A DNA stretch of 34,974 bases from the NCBI GenBank assembly GCA_020356105.1, contig CP070634.1, positions 484,913-519,886 on the forward strand. Direction: 5' to 3'. How positions within the stretch are numbered: position 1 is the first letter of the stretch; the number at the start of each line of letters is the position of its first letter. The position numbers were made by a program, and so were the translations under genes. The stretch comes from Rhodospirillales bacterium (GTDB taxonomy: Bacteria; Pseudomonadota; Alphaproteobacteria; UBA8366; JADFVY01). Below are positions 15,405 to 24,115 of this stretch, piece by piece. The notes beneath the pieces were generated by a model that saw nothing but the letters and a program-made list of their open reading frames with translations, was not told the DNA's origin and did not search any database.

Positions 15405-17273
15405 GTGGTCGGACATCTGAATGGCACCCCGGATTCGGCGCCCTTGAATCCGGTCAGTCTGCGTTTCGCCGACAAACATTTGGAGCGGCGGTTCCTGCGG
15501 TCGCACCTCATGTCCTCGCTCTGGGTACTGCGGCTCGGGCTGTTTTGTGGCACCTTGATCTATGCGGTATTCGGGGTTCTCGATGCCATCGTCGGGCAGG
15601 AGGCGACGCGCGATCTATGGCTGATCCGCTATGGAATCGTCGTGCCGTTGATGTCGGCGACGCTTGCCCTGATGTATACCCGATTCTTCCTGCGGTACTC
15701 GCAGGTGATCATCGGATTGATCATCTTCATCGCGGGGTTCGGCATCGTGGCGATGACCGCGGTCGCACCTCCGCCGGTAAGCCACTGGTACTATGCCGGG
15801 CTGATCTTGGTGGTGATCTACGTCTCCAGTACGCTGCGCCTTCATCACACCAGCTCGCTGGGCGTTTCCCTGTTGCTCCTCGGCTGCTACCAGGTCTCCG
15901 CCCTCGTCATCAACCCGGTGCCCAGCGCGGTCTATGTCAGCAACAACTTCTTCCTGACGGTGTCGGTTGCGGTCGGCGCGATGATCAATTATCTGCAGGA
16001 GTTCTTCATCCGCACGAAGTTCCTGCAGACCAGGCTGCTCTTGTCCGAAAAGAGGCGCTCTCAGGAATTGTGGCGGAAATCAGAGAAGCTGAACCAGGAC
16101 CTGCAGCAAAAGCAGAACGCGCTGTCACGGGCCCAGCGCATCGCGCGGCTCGGCGGCTGGGACTGGGACCTTGCGAGCGGCGAGATCGTCGCATCGGAAG
16201 AGGCCCGGCGCATTCTCGGCCTCGAACGCGACAATGATCCGATCGACATAGACCGGTTTCTCGACATCGTCCATCCGGTGGATCGCAGCCGGGTGCGTCA
16301 GACGTTCAAGATGATCGCGAGTTCGACATTGCCGGACAAGATCGAGCATCGCATCGTTCGCGCGGGTGGCGAAATCCGCGTTCTGCAACAGCAGGTCGAG
16401 CTGGCCGTCGCCGCCGATGGCGCGCCTACGATGGTAAGCGGTGCGATGCTGGACATCACCGAGCGCAGCAGGATCGAGGAGAACCTCAGGGCGGCAACGG
16501 TTGCGGCCGAGACGGCGAGCCGAGCCAAGTCCCAGTTCCTGGCCAATATGAGCCACGAGCTGCGGACGCCGCTGAATGCAATCATCGGCTACAGCGAACT
16601 GCTCAGCGAAGACGCGAGCGAGCGGGGCGATATCGCGACTCTCGAAGATCTCGACCGTATCCACACCGCGGGTAAACATCTGCTGGATCTCGTCAACGAT
16701 GTCCTCGATCTTTCCAAGATCGAGGCCGGCAAGGCCGAGCTCTCCATCGAGTCGTTCGCGATTAAGCCTATGGTCGACGAGGTCGTGTCGACCGTGGGAC
16801 CGATGATCGAGAGAAACGGAAACCGGCTGGCGGTGGACTGTCCGGCGGATCTGGGCGACATGAGGTCGGACCAGACCAAGCTGCGACAGGTCCTTTACAA
16901 CCTGCTCTCCAACGCCGCCAAGTTTACCGAGAACGGTGACGTCCATGTGCGCGTCCACCGCACCGATTCCGACAGGCGGGCGAGCGAGAGGGGAAAGCTG
17001 GTCTTCGTCGTTGCCGATACGGGCGCCGGCATCGCGCCCGACCAGATTGAGGCGGCCTTCACCGCCTTCGAACAGACCGATTCATCCCGCGGTTCGGCAC
17101 AAGCCGGAACCGGCCTCGGACTACCGCTCTGCCGACATTATTGCGCCATGATGGGCGGTGCAATCTCCGTCGACAGTGAACCCGGCCGGGGCAGCACGTT
17201 CACGGTGCGCTTGCCGGCCGTCCTCGGCGGCGAGGTGCAGCCCGGCTTGCGTTACGGAACAGCAGCCGAATGA
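15405..17273 (+). CDS. Membrane PAS histidine kinase 3 (different membrane sensor, no receiver domain)
   Basis: Sensor kinase of 622 residues. A short cytoplasmic lead (LRFADKHLERRFLRSHL) precedes a six-helix-like membrane region (about 45-195), then a coiled coil (200-238), a PAS_3-type domain (about 240-360, IVHPVDR), HisKA with His384 in NMSHELRTPLN, and HATPase with LYNLLSNAAKF, DTGAGI and AGTGLGLPL. The membrane region does not resemble kinases 1 and 2, while the PAS and kinase core do, so it looks like a domain swap. The GTG start at 15405 keeps the conserved lead; the GGGAAAGG site upstream is 13 bases away, so the start is not certain. It converges with the FAD dehydrogenase 16 bases later. 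Confidence 0.92.
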   Translation: MVGHLNGTPDSAPLNPVSLRFADKHLERRFLRSHLMSSLWVLRLGLFCGTLIYAVFGVLDAIVGQEATRDLWLIRYGIVVPLMSATLALMYTRFFLRYSQVIIGLIIFIAGFGIVAMTAVAPPPVSHWYYAGLILVVIYVSSTLRLHHTSSLGVSLLLLGCYQVSALVINPVPSAVYVSNNFFLTVSVAVGAMINYLQEFFIRTKFLQTRLLLSEKRRSQELWRKSEKLNQDLQQKQNALSRAQRIARLGGWDWDLASGEIVASEEARRILGLERDNDPIDIDRFLDIVHPVDRSRVRQTFKMIASSTLPDKIEHRIVRAGGEIRVLQQQVELAVAADGAPTMVSGAMLDITERSRIEENLRAATVAAETASRAKSQFLANMSHELRTPLNAIIGYSELLSEDASERGDIATLEDLDRIHTAGKHLLDLVNDVLDLSKIEAGKAELSIESFAIKPMVDEVVSTVGPMIERNGNRLAVDCPADLGDMRSDQTKLRQVLYNLLSNAAKFTENGDVHVRVHRTDSDRRASERGKLVFVVADTGAGIAPDQIEAAFTAFEQTDSSRGSAQAGTGLGLPLCRHYCAMMGGAISVDSEPGRGSTFTVRLPAVLGGEVQPGLRYGTAAE

Positions 17274-17289
17274 CGTGGCGGGCGGCTGC

Positions 17290-18738
17290 CTAAACGACTT
17301 TCCCCGGGTTCATGATGCCCTTCGGATCGAGGGCCGTCTTGATCTTCCGCATCAGGTCGATCTCCAGCGCGCTCTTGTAGCGGGTAATCTCTTCGCGCTT
17401 CAGGCGGCCGACACCGTGCTCGGCGCTGATCGAACCGCCGAGGTCGGCGACGATGTCGTGGACGATGCGGTTCATCCGCGGCCACTCGGCGATATACGCG
17501 TCGCGGTCCATGCCTTCCGGCTGGGTGAGGTTCAGGTGAATGTTGCCGTCGCCGATATGGCCGAACGGCAGCGGCCGGATGCCGGGCATTGCCTCCTTGA
17601 CAGCGGCGACCGCACGGCGGATGAACTCGGGCGACCGGTCCGCCGGCACCGCGACGTCGTGCTTGATGCTGCCACCCTCGTAAAGCTGGGCCTCCACGAT
17701 CGCTTCGCGGATGCGCCAGAAGGCGGCGCGCTGTGCCTCCGACTGGGCGACGACCGCGTCGCTGATCAGACCCTTCTCGAACGCGTCCTCGAGGAACGCG
17801 GTCATGTTGTCGGCCATGCCGCCATCCGGCCGTGCTCCGGAAAACTCGACCAGTACGTAGTAATCATGCGGAACGGCCAGCGGGTCAGCGACGCCGTGAA
17901 TGTGTTTGATGGCAAACTCGAGCGCCTGGCGCGGCATCAGCTCGAGCGATGTTACCGCATCCCCGCTCGTTGTGCGGGCCGCTTCCAGCAACGGGATCGC
18001 CGCGTCGAGCTCGCCGAGCGCGACGATCGCCGTCTGCAGATCCTTCGGCAGCGGGAACAGTTTCAGGACCGCGGCGGTTATGATTCCCAGGGTACCCTCG
18101 CCGCCGATGAACAACTGCTTGATGTCGTAGCCAGTGTTGTCCTTGCGCAGGCCGCGCAGCCCCTCCCATACCTGCCCGTCCGGCAGTACCACTTCGAGCC
18201 CCAGCACGAGGTCGCGCATGTTGCCGTAGTGAAGGACCGCCACGCCCCCCGCATTGGTGGAAATGTTGCCGCCGATCTGGCACGAGCCCTCCGCACCGAG
18301 GCTGAGCGGAAATAGGCGGTCGACCTTTTCGGCCTCCGCCTGGATGTCGGCCAGCACGCAGCCGGCCTCCACCGTGATCGTGTAGTCCGCCGGGTCGACA
18401 ACGCGGACGTGGTTCATGCGCGACAGGTTGAGCAGGATCTCCGCGCCGTGCTCATGCGGCACGCCGCCCGCGACCAGCCCCGTGTTTCCGCCCTGCGGCA
18501 CGATGGCGATGCCGTGTTCGGCACAGACCTGGACAACGTCGGACACTTCCTGGGTTGTCGCCGGCCGCACCAGCAGCGCCGTCTTGCCGACGAACAGTCC
18601 CCGCCGGTCCAGCAGCAGGGGCTCCAGCACCGCCGGATCGTCGCTCCAGCCCTTCGATCCGACGATCGTCTTGATCCGCCCCAGCGCCTCCGGCGCTGGC
18701 GGGGCCGCGGTGATCTTCGATGTTCTCCAATCCGCCAT
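17290..18738 (-). CDS. FAD-linked D-2-hydroxyacid dehydrogenase (D-2-hydroxyglutarate dehydrogenase / GlcD-like)
   Basis: Oxidises a D-2-hydroxyacid (D-2-hydroxyglutarate, D-lactate or similar) with FAD, passing electrons to a flavoprotein or quinone. The 482-residue protein has a PCMH-type FAD domain in its first half (VPQGGNTGLVAGG, GSCQIGGNISTNAGG, GYDIKQLFIGGEGTLG) and the FAD-oxidase C-terminal domain with FGHIGDGNIHLNL and SAEHGVGRLK. These match the D2HGDH/LDHD group rather than the Fe-S-bearing forms; no cysteine-rich domain is present. The ribosome binding site before 18738 is poor. No glcE/glcF partner lies nearby. The substrate cannot be fixed from sequence alone. Confidence 0.9.
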   Translation of the reverse strand: MADWRTSKITAAPPAPEALGRIKTIVGSKGWSDDPAVLEPLLLDRRGLFVGKTALLVRPATTQEVSDVVQVCAEHGIAIVPQGGNTGLVAGGVPHEHGAEILLNLSRMNHVRVVDPADYTITVEAGCVLADIQAEAEKVDRLFPLSLGAEGSCQIGGNISTNAGGVAVLHYGNMRDLVLGLEVVLPDGQVWEGLRGLRKDNTGYDIKQLFIGGEGTLGIITAAVLKLFPLPKDLQTAIVALGELDAAIPLLEAARTTSGDAVTSLELMPRQALEFAIKHIHGVADPLAVPHDYYVLVEFSGARPDGGMADNMTAFLEDAFEKGLISDAVVAQSEAQRAAFWRIREAIVEAQLYEGGSIKHDVAVPADRSPEFIRRAVAAVKEAMPGIRPLPFGHIGDGNIHLNLTQPEGMDRDAYIAEWPRMNRIVHDIVADLGGSISAEHGVGRLKREEITRYKSALEIDLMRKIKTALDPKGIMNPGKVV

Positions 18739-18989
18739 GCTGCAAGAGATTAGGGGCCGGTCCGCCGGCCGGCAAGAGCCCGTCTCAGCGGGCCGCGATG
18801 CATCGTTTCAATACGGTGGTCCGGCGATCGGCGTTGAATTGACTGCAAGCGGCCGCTGATGTCAAACTGTGACGATCGCCAGTTGTTTCCGTGACGACGC
18901 CGGTGCGGTGCGGATGTTCATGTCCGCTGAGCCGTATCCCCGAAAGCGCAGGGGAACATCGCCGTTAACCCGGTCAAGACGGTCTGCGA

Positions 18990-20147
18990 ATGTTGAGATC
19001 CCACATAGCGCGCTGCGTGGTCTCCGCGGCTCTGGCGGTACAGCTCGGCGATACGGCCTTCGCGCAGAACACCCAGATCGGGCCGGAGATCGAGTCTCGC
19101 ACCTCGGAGGCGGAGGCAGCGGACGACGTGCTGCCACATGCTGCGGCCGAAGAGAAGGACAGGAAATACATCCTTGCCCCGGTGCCGATCGTCGATCCGA
19201 CCATCGGCAACGGCCTGTCGCTGGCTGGACTTGTGACCTACGCGGCCGAGGAGGATCCGGATTCGGCGGCGAAAGAGCGCCGGTCGACGATCGCCCTCGC
19301 GATCGCCTATACGAACACCGACAGCTGGATGGCAGGCGGCGGTCTCAAGCTGTATCTCGACCAGGACCGCTACCGGGTCGGCCTCGCCGCCGGCTATGCC
19401 AACATGAACCTGAAATGGTACGGAACCAGCCCGGACTCGCCGTTCTTCGACAACCCGATCGACTTTCGCACACGTGGCGGCCTGGTTGACGGCGACGTCC
19501 AGAGGAAGGTCGCCAAGAATTTCTATCTCGGTCTCGCTGCTCGGTATATCCGCCCCACCGCGAGCACCAAGATTCCGATCGACGTCCTGCCGGAATTGAA
19601 GGCGACCTTCAACCTGACCGGGATCGGGCTGATCAGCGAATACGATACGCGCGACAACACTTGGTATCCGGCGTCCGGGTCCCTCGGTACCGCCAAACTG
19701 CTCGGCTATCTGGAGGCTCTCGGCAGCGACCGCGAGTTCGGGACCCTCGATGCGACATTCGCCGTATACCGCAGGATCGCCGACCCGCTGGTGGTGGCGG
19801 GGCAGGCGCGCGTAGCGACGGTTGGCGACAATACACCGTTCTTCATGCTATCGACGGTCAATTTGCGCGGTTTTCCGCGTGGCCAATACATGAACGAGAC
19901 GGTCACGCAGATCCAGGCTGAGCTGCGCTGGGAGGCCTGGCGCCGCATCGGGGCGGTGTTCTTCGGCGGCACAGGCATCGCGACTCGCAGTCTGGACGAA
20001 TGGGGTAGCGCGGATCGCGCATACGGCTATGGCGCTGGCGTACGCTACCGCATCTCCGAGGTCGACAAGATGAATGTCGGCTTCGACGTGGCGAGCGGCA
20101 GCACCAACGACTTCACCGTCTATTTCCGCATCGGCGAGGCGTTCTAG
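18990..20147 (+). CDS. Omp85-like outer-membrane beta-barrel (surface antigen D15 family), no POTRA
   Basis: A 385-residue exported protein with a signal peptide (about residues 1-25, ending DTAFAQ). The mature part alternates amphipathic strands typical of a beta-barrel and ends in YFRIGEAF, with the C-terminal Phe recognised by the BAM machinery. The NLRGFPRGQY segment near residue 293 resembles the LRGY/F motif on barrel strand 6 loop of Omp85/TamA proteins, and GLISEYDTRDNTWYPASG resembles their conserved DxRDNxxxPxxG strand. There is room for a barrel but not for POTRA domains, so it is not BamA or TamA itself. Function unknown. It precedes the amidase gene by 145 bases. Confidence 0.82.
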   Translation: MLRSHIARCVVSAALAVQLGDTAFAQNTQIGPEIESRTSEAEAADDVLPHAAAEEKDRKYILAPVPIVDPTIGNGLSLAGLVTYAAEEDPDSAAKERRSTIALAIAYTNTDSWMAGGGLKLYLDQDRYRVGLAAGYANMNLKWYGTSPDSPFFDNPIDFRTRGGLVDGDVQRKVAKNFYLGLAARYIRPTASTKIPIDVLPELKATFNLTGIGLISEYDTRDNTWYPASGSLGTAKLLGYLEALGSDREFGTLDATFAVYRRIADPLVVAGQARVATVGDNTPFFMLSTVNLRGFPRGQYMNETVTQIQAELRWEAWRRIGAVFFGGTGIATRSLDEWGSADRAYGYGAGVRYRISEVDKMNVGFDVASGSTNDFTVYFRIGEAF

Positions 20148-20292
20148 CGGCGTGGCAGGCCCGGTCTCCCGTTGCTTTGCAGGGATCGCGCTGCGGGCGT
20201 CGGACCATTGATCCTCCGTCGTGTCTTGCAGCGTCGATTGATTCCGGTGATCATGCGGACCCGAGGGCGGCGGCAACCAGGGGCGGAAACAA

Positions 20293-21723
20293 ATGGCTGC
20301 GGACGCAACGCTGATCGAAAAGACCGCCATCGAGATCGTCGATCTGCTGCGGCGCGGGGCCATCTCGCCGCTGGATCTCGTCGATACGCTCGAGCAGCGC
20401 CTGGCCGTCGTCGAGCCGGCGATCAACGCGCTGCCGACGCTGTGCCTCGAGCGCGCCCGCGACCACGCGCGGCGGCTCATGCACAGGGACTTGGGCGACA
20501 GGGGCCCGTTGGCCGGGCTGCCGATCCCGATCAAGGATCTGGTGCCGGTGGCCGGCGTGCGGACCACTTTCGGCTCGCCGATTTTCGCCGACTTCGTGCC
20601 CGAGGACTCCGAGAGCATCGTAACCCGGCTGGAGGCGCGCGGCGGTATCGTCTATGCGAAATCGAACACGCCCGAGTTCGGCGCCGGCGGCCACACCTTC
20701 AACGAGGTCTTCGGCACCACGGCCAACCCCTGGAACACGGCCCGTTCTGCCGGCGGCTCCTCCGGCGGCGCGGCGGCGGCCCTGGCCAGCGGCTGCGCGT
20801 GGCTGGCCCAGGGCTCCGATCTCGGCGGCTCGCTGCGCATTCCGGCCAGTTTCTGCGGCGTTGTCGGGCTGCGGCCCAGCCCCGGACGCGTGCCCTCGGG
20901 GCCCGACAGCCACCCCTATGAGCTGATGACGGTCGAGGGGCCGATGGCGCGCAACGTGACCGATGCCGCCCTTGCGCTGGACGCCATGACCGGCCGTGAC
21001 GAGACGGTTCCGTTCGCAACGGGCGATTCGCAGGGCGCCTTCCTGGCTGCGGCCTGCAACCCCCGCAAACCGGGCCGCATCGCGTTCAGTCTCGATCTCG
21101 GCGTGACCCCGGTCGATCCCGAGGTCGCGGCGGTCGTGCGCGGCGCGGTCGCCACGCTCGAGGCGGCCGGGTTCGAGATCGTCGAGACCGGCCCGGACCT
21201 GGCCGGCGCCGTCGAGGCCTTCCAGGTGCTCCGCGCGGTCTCGTATGCGGTGGGCAAGGCCCCGCTGCTGGAACAGCACCGCGACAAGCTGAAGCCAGAG
21301 GTGATCTGGAACATCGAAAAGGGCCTGGCGCTCGACGGGGCGGCGGTGATCGCCGCGCAGCGCGAGCAGGCGCGCCTGTTCCATGCGACCCGCGAATTCA
21401 TGGACGGCTTCGACCTGCTGATCTGCCCGGCGACGATCGTACCGCCGTTCCCGGCCGAGGAGCGTTATGTCACCGCGTGCAACGGCGTTGCGTTCGAGAC
21501 CTATATCGACTGGATGGCGATCACCTGGGTTCTGACGGTGGTCTCGCTGCCGGTCCTCGCGATGCCCTGCGGCGTCACCGAAGACGGCTTGCCCGTCGGC
21601 CTGCAGGTCGCCGGCCGGCCCGGCGGCGAGGTGGAGCTGATCGCCATGTCGAAGACGATCGAAGACACCCTATGCGACTGGCGGCCGGAGACCGTCCCGG
21701 AACTCGTCCTGCGTTGCGCCTAG
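20293..21723 (+). CDS. Amidase (amidase signature family)
   Basis: Hydrolyses a carboxamide using the Ser-cisSer-Lys triad. The 476-residue protein shows Lys81 in LPIPIKDL, cis-Ser156 in GGSSGG and nucleophile Ser180 in GSDLGGSLR; the 24-residue gap between the serines matches the family. Full length (typical 450-500). It is not GatA by context, since gatB and gatC are absent, and the C-terminal half resembles general amidases. ATG 20293 follows a GGGGCGGAAAC stretch. Its TAG stop is interlocked with the stop of the opposite tsaC-type gene in the sequence CTAG. The substrate is unknown. Confidence 0.92.
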   Translation: MAADATLIEKTAIEIVDLLRRGAISPLDLVDTLEQRLAVVEPAINALPTLCLERARDHARRLMHRDLGDRGPLAGLPIPIKDLVPVAGVRTTFGSPIFADFVPEDSESIVTRLEARGGIVYAKSNTPEFGAGGHTFNEVFGTTANPWNTARSAGGSSGGAAAALASGCAWLAQGSDLGGSLRIPASFCGVVGLRPSPGRVPSGPDSHPYELMTVEGPMARNVTDAALALDAMTGRDETVPFATGDSQGAFLAAACNPRKPGRIAFSLDLGVTPVDPEVAAVVRGAVATLEAAGFEIVETGPDLAGAVEAFQVLRAVSYAVGKAPLLEQHRDKLKPEVIWNIEKGLALDGAAVIAAQREQARLFHATREFMDGFDLLICPATIVPPFPAEERYVTACNGVAFETYIDWMAITWVLTVVSLPVLAMPCGVTEDGLPVGLQVAGRPGGEVELIAMSKTIEDTLCDWRPETVPELVLRCA

Positions 21724-22664
21724 GCCCGCGGTGCGGCGGCGCGGCGCAGCCGGTCGTTGATGGCGCGGCCGAGGCCGGTCTTCGGGATCGGCATCACGGC
21801 GATGGCCGAGAACTCCGGCCGGTCGAGCGCACGCAGATACGCGAACAGATTGGCCGCCGCCTCGCGCAGATCGCCGGATTCGCTCAGGTTCAGGGTAGCG
21901 TCCCGCGCCGGGCCGAAGCCGAGCAACGCCTCGCCCGCGGCGGCCTCGCGCGCCTCGAGCCGCAGGGGCAATCCGGGCGCGTAGTGGCTTTCCAGCATGC
22001 CGGGGGCGCGGATCGCATCGGCCACCCCGGCGATCGGGACGGTGCGGCCGAGCGCCGCCTCGATGTCCTCGAGGGGCGCGCCGCCCGGCCGCAGCAGCAG
22101 CGGGGTGCTGCCGCTGACATCGATGATGGTCGACTCGATTCCGACCGTGCAGGGACCGCCATCGAGGATCAGCGTGACCGCATCGCCGAGTTCGTCCGCG
22201 ACATGCTGTGCGGTGGTTGGGCTGACCCTGCCGGAACGGTTGGCGCTCGGCGCCGCGAGCGGCCGATCGGCGGCAAGCAACAGGGCCCGCGCGCCATCAT
22301 GTGCAGGTACACGCAAGGCGACCGTGCCGAGCCCCGCGCTGACCAGATCGGCGAGGCCCGCATCGGGCCGGCGCGCGACGACCAGGGTCAGCGGCCCCGG
22401 CCAGAACCGCGCCGCCAGCGTTTCGGCCATGTCGTTGAATTCGCCAAGCTCGCGCGCCGTCGCGCGGTCCGGCAGATGCACGATCAAGGGATTGAAGCGG
22501 GGCCGTCCCTTGGCCTCGAAGATCGTCGCGACGGCGATGCCGTTGCTGGCGTCGCCGCCAAGCCCGTAAACCGTCTCGGTCGGGAACGCGACCAGCCGGC
22601 CGGCGCGGATTTCCCGCCCGGCCAGGACCAGGGATTCGGAGGTGATCGGCAGGATTCTCGGCAT
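21720..22664 (-). CDS. tsaC: L-threonylcarbamoyladenylate synthase, Sua5 type
   Basis: Makes threonylcarbamoyl-AMP from threonine, bicarbonate and ATP for the t6A37 modification of tRNAs. The 314-residue form has an N-terminal YrdC domain (about 1-200) with LVAFPTETVYGLGGDA, FEAKGRPRFNPLIVH, WPGPLTLV and APSANRSGRVSPT, followed by the Sua5 extension (about 210-314, starting GMLESHYAPGLPL). That makes it Sua5-like rather than short TsaC. I chose the start MPRILPIT at 22664 because it fits the family; the frame stays open to 22814, and ATG 22733 has an AAGGAA site, but that extension contains a perfect hairpin (22701-22725) and unconserved sequence. It ends tail to tail with the amidase. Confidence 0.93.
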   Translation of the reverse strand: MPRILPITSESLVLAGREIRAGRLVAFPTETVYGLGGDASNGIAVATIFEAKGRPRFNPLIVHLPDRATARELGEFNDMAETLAARFWPGPLTLVVARRPDAGLADLVSAGLGTVALRVPAHDGARALLLAADRPLAAPSANRSGRVSPTTAQHVADELGDAVTLILDGGPCTVGIESTIIDVSGSTPLLLRPGGAPLEDIEAALGRTVPIAGVADAIRAPGMLESHYAPGLPLRLEAREAAAGEALLGFGPARDATLNLSESGDLREAAANLFAYLRALDRPEFSAIAVMPIPKTGLGRAINDRLRRAAAPRA

Positions 22665-22700
22665 CGCCGAGGTTATGGCGGAGCCGGGCCGAAACGGCAA

Positions 22701-22725
22701 GAGCCGCCAGACCTGCTGGCGGCTC
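22701..22725. terminator. Perfect 10-bp stem-loop upstream of the Sua5-type gene
   Basis: GAGCCGCCAG at 22701-22710 pairs with CTGGCGGCTC at 22716-22725 around ACCTG. On the minus strand it is followed by CTTGCCGTTT, on the plus strand by CCTGTCATTTTGACG, so both sides are only partly T-rich. It looks like a rho-independent terminator but no gene clearly ends here; on the minus strand it would lie in the leader of the Sua5-type gene and could be an attenuator. Confidence 0.5.
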
Positions 22726-23042
22726 CCTGTCATTTTGACGTTTCCTTCGATGGCTCCAACCGCCCGCGGTAGCGATTGTCCACCAGGATGCCGTACGGTG
22801 TTACGGCGTCTCAATCGGCCGGCCCTCGAAAGGCCTTAGCCTCAGTGGGGAGTCTGCGCCCGCGCCGCGTGACGGTCAAGCAAAACCGGGCCGAATGCGG
22901 CACAAGGACGCAATTTGTGATCGGTGTTCGCGGGTTGTTCCGTTGCCTGCCGACCCGCGGCACGGCGCTATTGAGATATGCGTGCCGCACCGCTAGGTTC
23001 CGCCGAGGACAGGCTCACCAATACCGACAATCGGAGGGGTTC
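22726..23042. other. Gene-free stretch between the divergent tsaC-type and tartrate dehydrogenase genes
   Basis: About 317 bases without a supported gene. It holds a short inverted repeat (GCCGTA at 22790-22795 with TACGGC at 22802-22807), no tRNA signature, and no convincing -35/-10 pair on either strand. The GGAGGGG at 23033-23039 is the ribosome binding site of the downstream dehydrogenase. Frames open through it (22776 onward plus, back from 22814 minus) look like extensions of the flanking genes without conservation cues. Confidence 0.5.
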
Positions 23043-24101
23043 ATGGCGAAATACCGGATCGCCGTCATTCCCGGCGACGGCATCGGCCGGGAGGTCGTGC
23101 CGGAGGGCATCGACGTGCTCGAGGCAGTGGGGCGCAAATTCGACATCGAATTCGCGTGGGACGATTTCGACTGGTCGTGCGAGCGTTACAACAGCGTCGG
23201 GACGATGATGCCGGAGGACGGCCTGGACCAGATCCGGGGCCACGATGCGATCTATCTCGGCGCGGTCGGCTTCCCCGGCGTGCCGGATCACATCTCGCTG
23301 TGGGGCCTGCTGATCCCGATCCGGCGGATGTTCCAGCAATACGTGAACCTGCGCCCGGTCCGGCTGTTCGAGGGCGTGGCGTCGCCGCTCGCCGGCCGGG
23401 CGCCCGGCGACATCGACTTCTATGTCGTGCGCGAGAATGTCGAGGGCGAGTATTCCGAGGTCGGCGGCCGCTTCAACCACGGCACCGACGACGAGATGGT
23501 CATCCAGGAGAACATCTTCACCCGCAAGGGCGTCGACCGCATCGTCCGCTATGCCTTCGAGCTGGCCAAGAGCCGGCCGCGCAAGCAACTGACCTCCGCC
23601 ACCAAGTCCAATGGCATTTACTACACCATGCCATACTGGGACGAGCGCGTGCGCGCGGTTGCCGGGGATTATCCGGAGGTCACGTGGAACCAGTTCCATA
23701 TCGACATCCTGACCGCGCATTTCGTGCAGCACCCGGACTGGTTCGACGTCGTGGTCGGCAGCAACCTCTTGGGCGACATCCTCTCGGATCTGGGGCCGGC
23801 GGTCACCGGCACGATCGGGATCGCGCCGGGCGCCAACATCAACCCGGAACGCACCCATCCTTCGATGTTCGAGCCGGTGCACGGCTCGGCGCCGGACATC
23901 GCCGGCAAGGGCCTCGCCAACCCGATCGGCCAGATCTGGTCCGGCGCCATGATGCTCGATCATCTCGGCCACCGGGACGCGCACGACGCGATCGTCGGCG
24001 CCATCGAGACGGTGCTCAAGGACAAGACCGCGCTGACGCCGGATATGGGCGGCAAGGCGGATACCCGGATTCTTGGCCAGGCGATCCGCGATGCGATCTG
24101 A
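23043..24101 (+). CDS. Tartrate dehydrogenase / D-malate dehydrogenase (decarboxylating)
   Basis: NAD-dependent, metal-activated beta-decarboxylating dehydrogenase of the isocitrate/isopropylmalate family, acting on tartrate or D-malate. The 352-residue protein shows IPGDGIGREV at the N-terminus, GAVGFPGVPDHISLWGLLIP and YVNLRPVRL (typical of the TtuC/DmlA branch rather than LeuB), YVVRENVEGEYSE, the catalytic Lys region SATKSNG, Asp residues in SNLLGDILSDL, and EPVHGSAPDIAGKG. ATG 23043 follows GGAGGGG; the frame is open upstream to 22776 but lacks support. The following genes encode an M24 peptidase, a MaoC hydratase and an SLC13 permease, the last consistent with dicarboxylate uptake. Confidence 0.92.
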   Translation: MAKYRIAVIPGDGIGREVVPEGIDVLEAVGRKFDIEFAWDDFDWSCERYNSVGTMMPEDGLDQIRGHDAIYLGAVGFPGVPDHISLWGLLIPIRRMFQQYVNLRPVRLFEGVASPLAGRAPGDIDFYVVRENVEGEYSEVGGRFNHGTDDEMVIQENIFTRKGVDRIVRYAFELAKSRPRKQLTSATKSNGIYYTMPYWDERVRAVAGDYPEVTWNQFHIDILTAHFVQHPDWFDVVVGSNLLGDILSDLGPAVTGTIGIAPGANINPERTHPSMFEPVHGSAPDIAGKGLANPIGQIWSGAMMLDHLGHRDAHDAIVGAIETVLKDKTALTPDMGGKADTRILGQAIRDAI

Positions 24102-24102
24102 C

Positions 24103-24108
24103 GAGGGA
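24103..24108 (+). promoter_or_regulatory. Ribosome binding site fixing the GTG start of the M24 peptidase
   Basis: GAGGGA at 24103-24108 lies seven bases before GTG 24116. The reading frame is open far upstream through the dehydrogenase gene, so this site, together with family length, decides the start. Confidence 0.65.
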
Positions 24109-24115
24109 TCGTGAC

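Noticed and set aside
18869..19489. 206-codon plus-strand frame overlapping the Omp85-like gene
   Set aside because: Arg/Gly-rich shadow frame; the barrel frame has a signal peptide and C-terminal barrel signature.
22776..23042. N-terminal extension of the tartrate/D-malate dehydrogenase
   Set aside because: Family proteins begin at MAKYRIAVIPGDG, and GGAGGGG stands directly before that ATG.
23156..24115. Long upstream opening of the M24 peptidase frame through the dehydrogenase gene
   Set aside because: Overlaps the dehydrogenase in another frame; GTG 24116 has a good ribosome site and gives normal family length.
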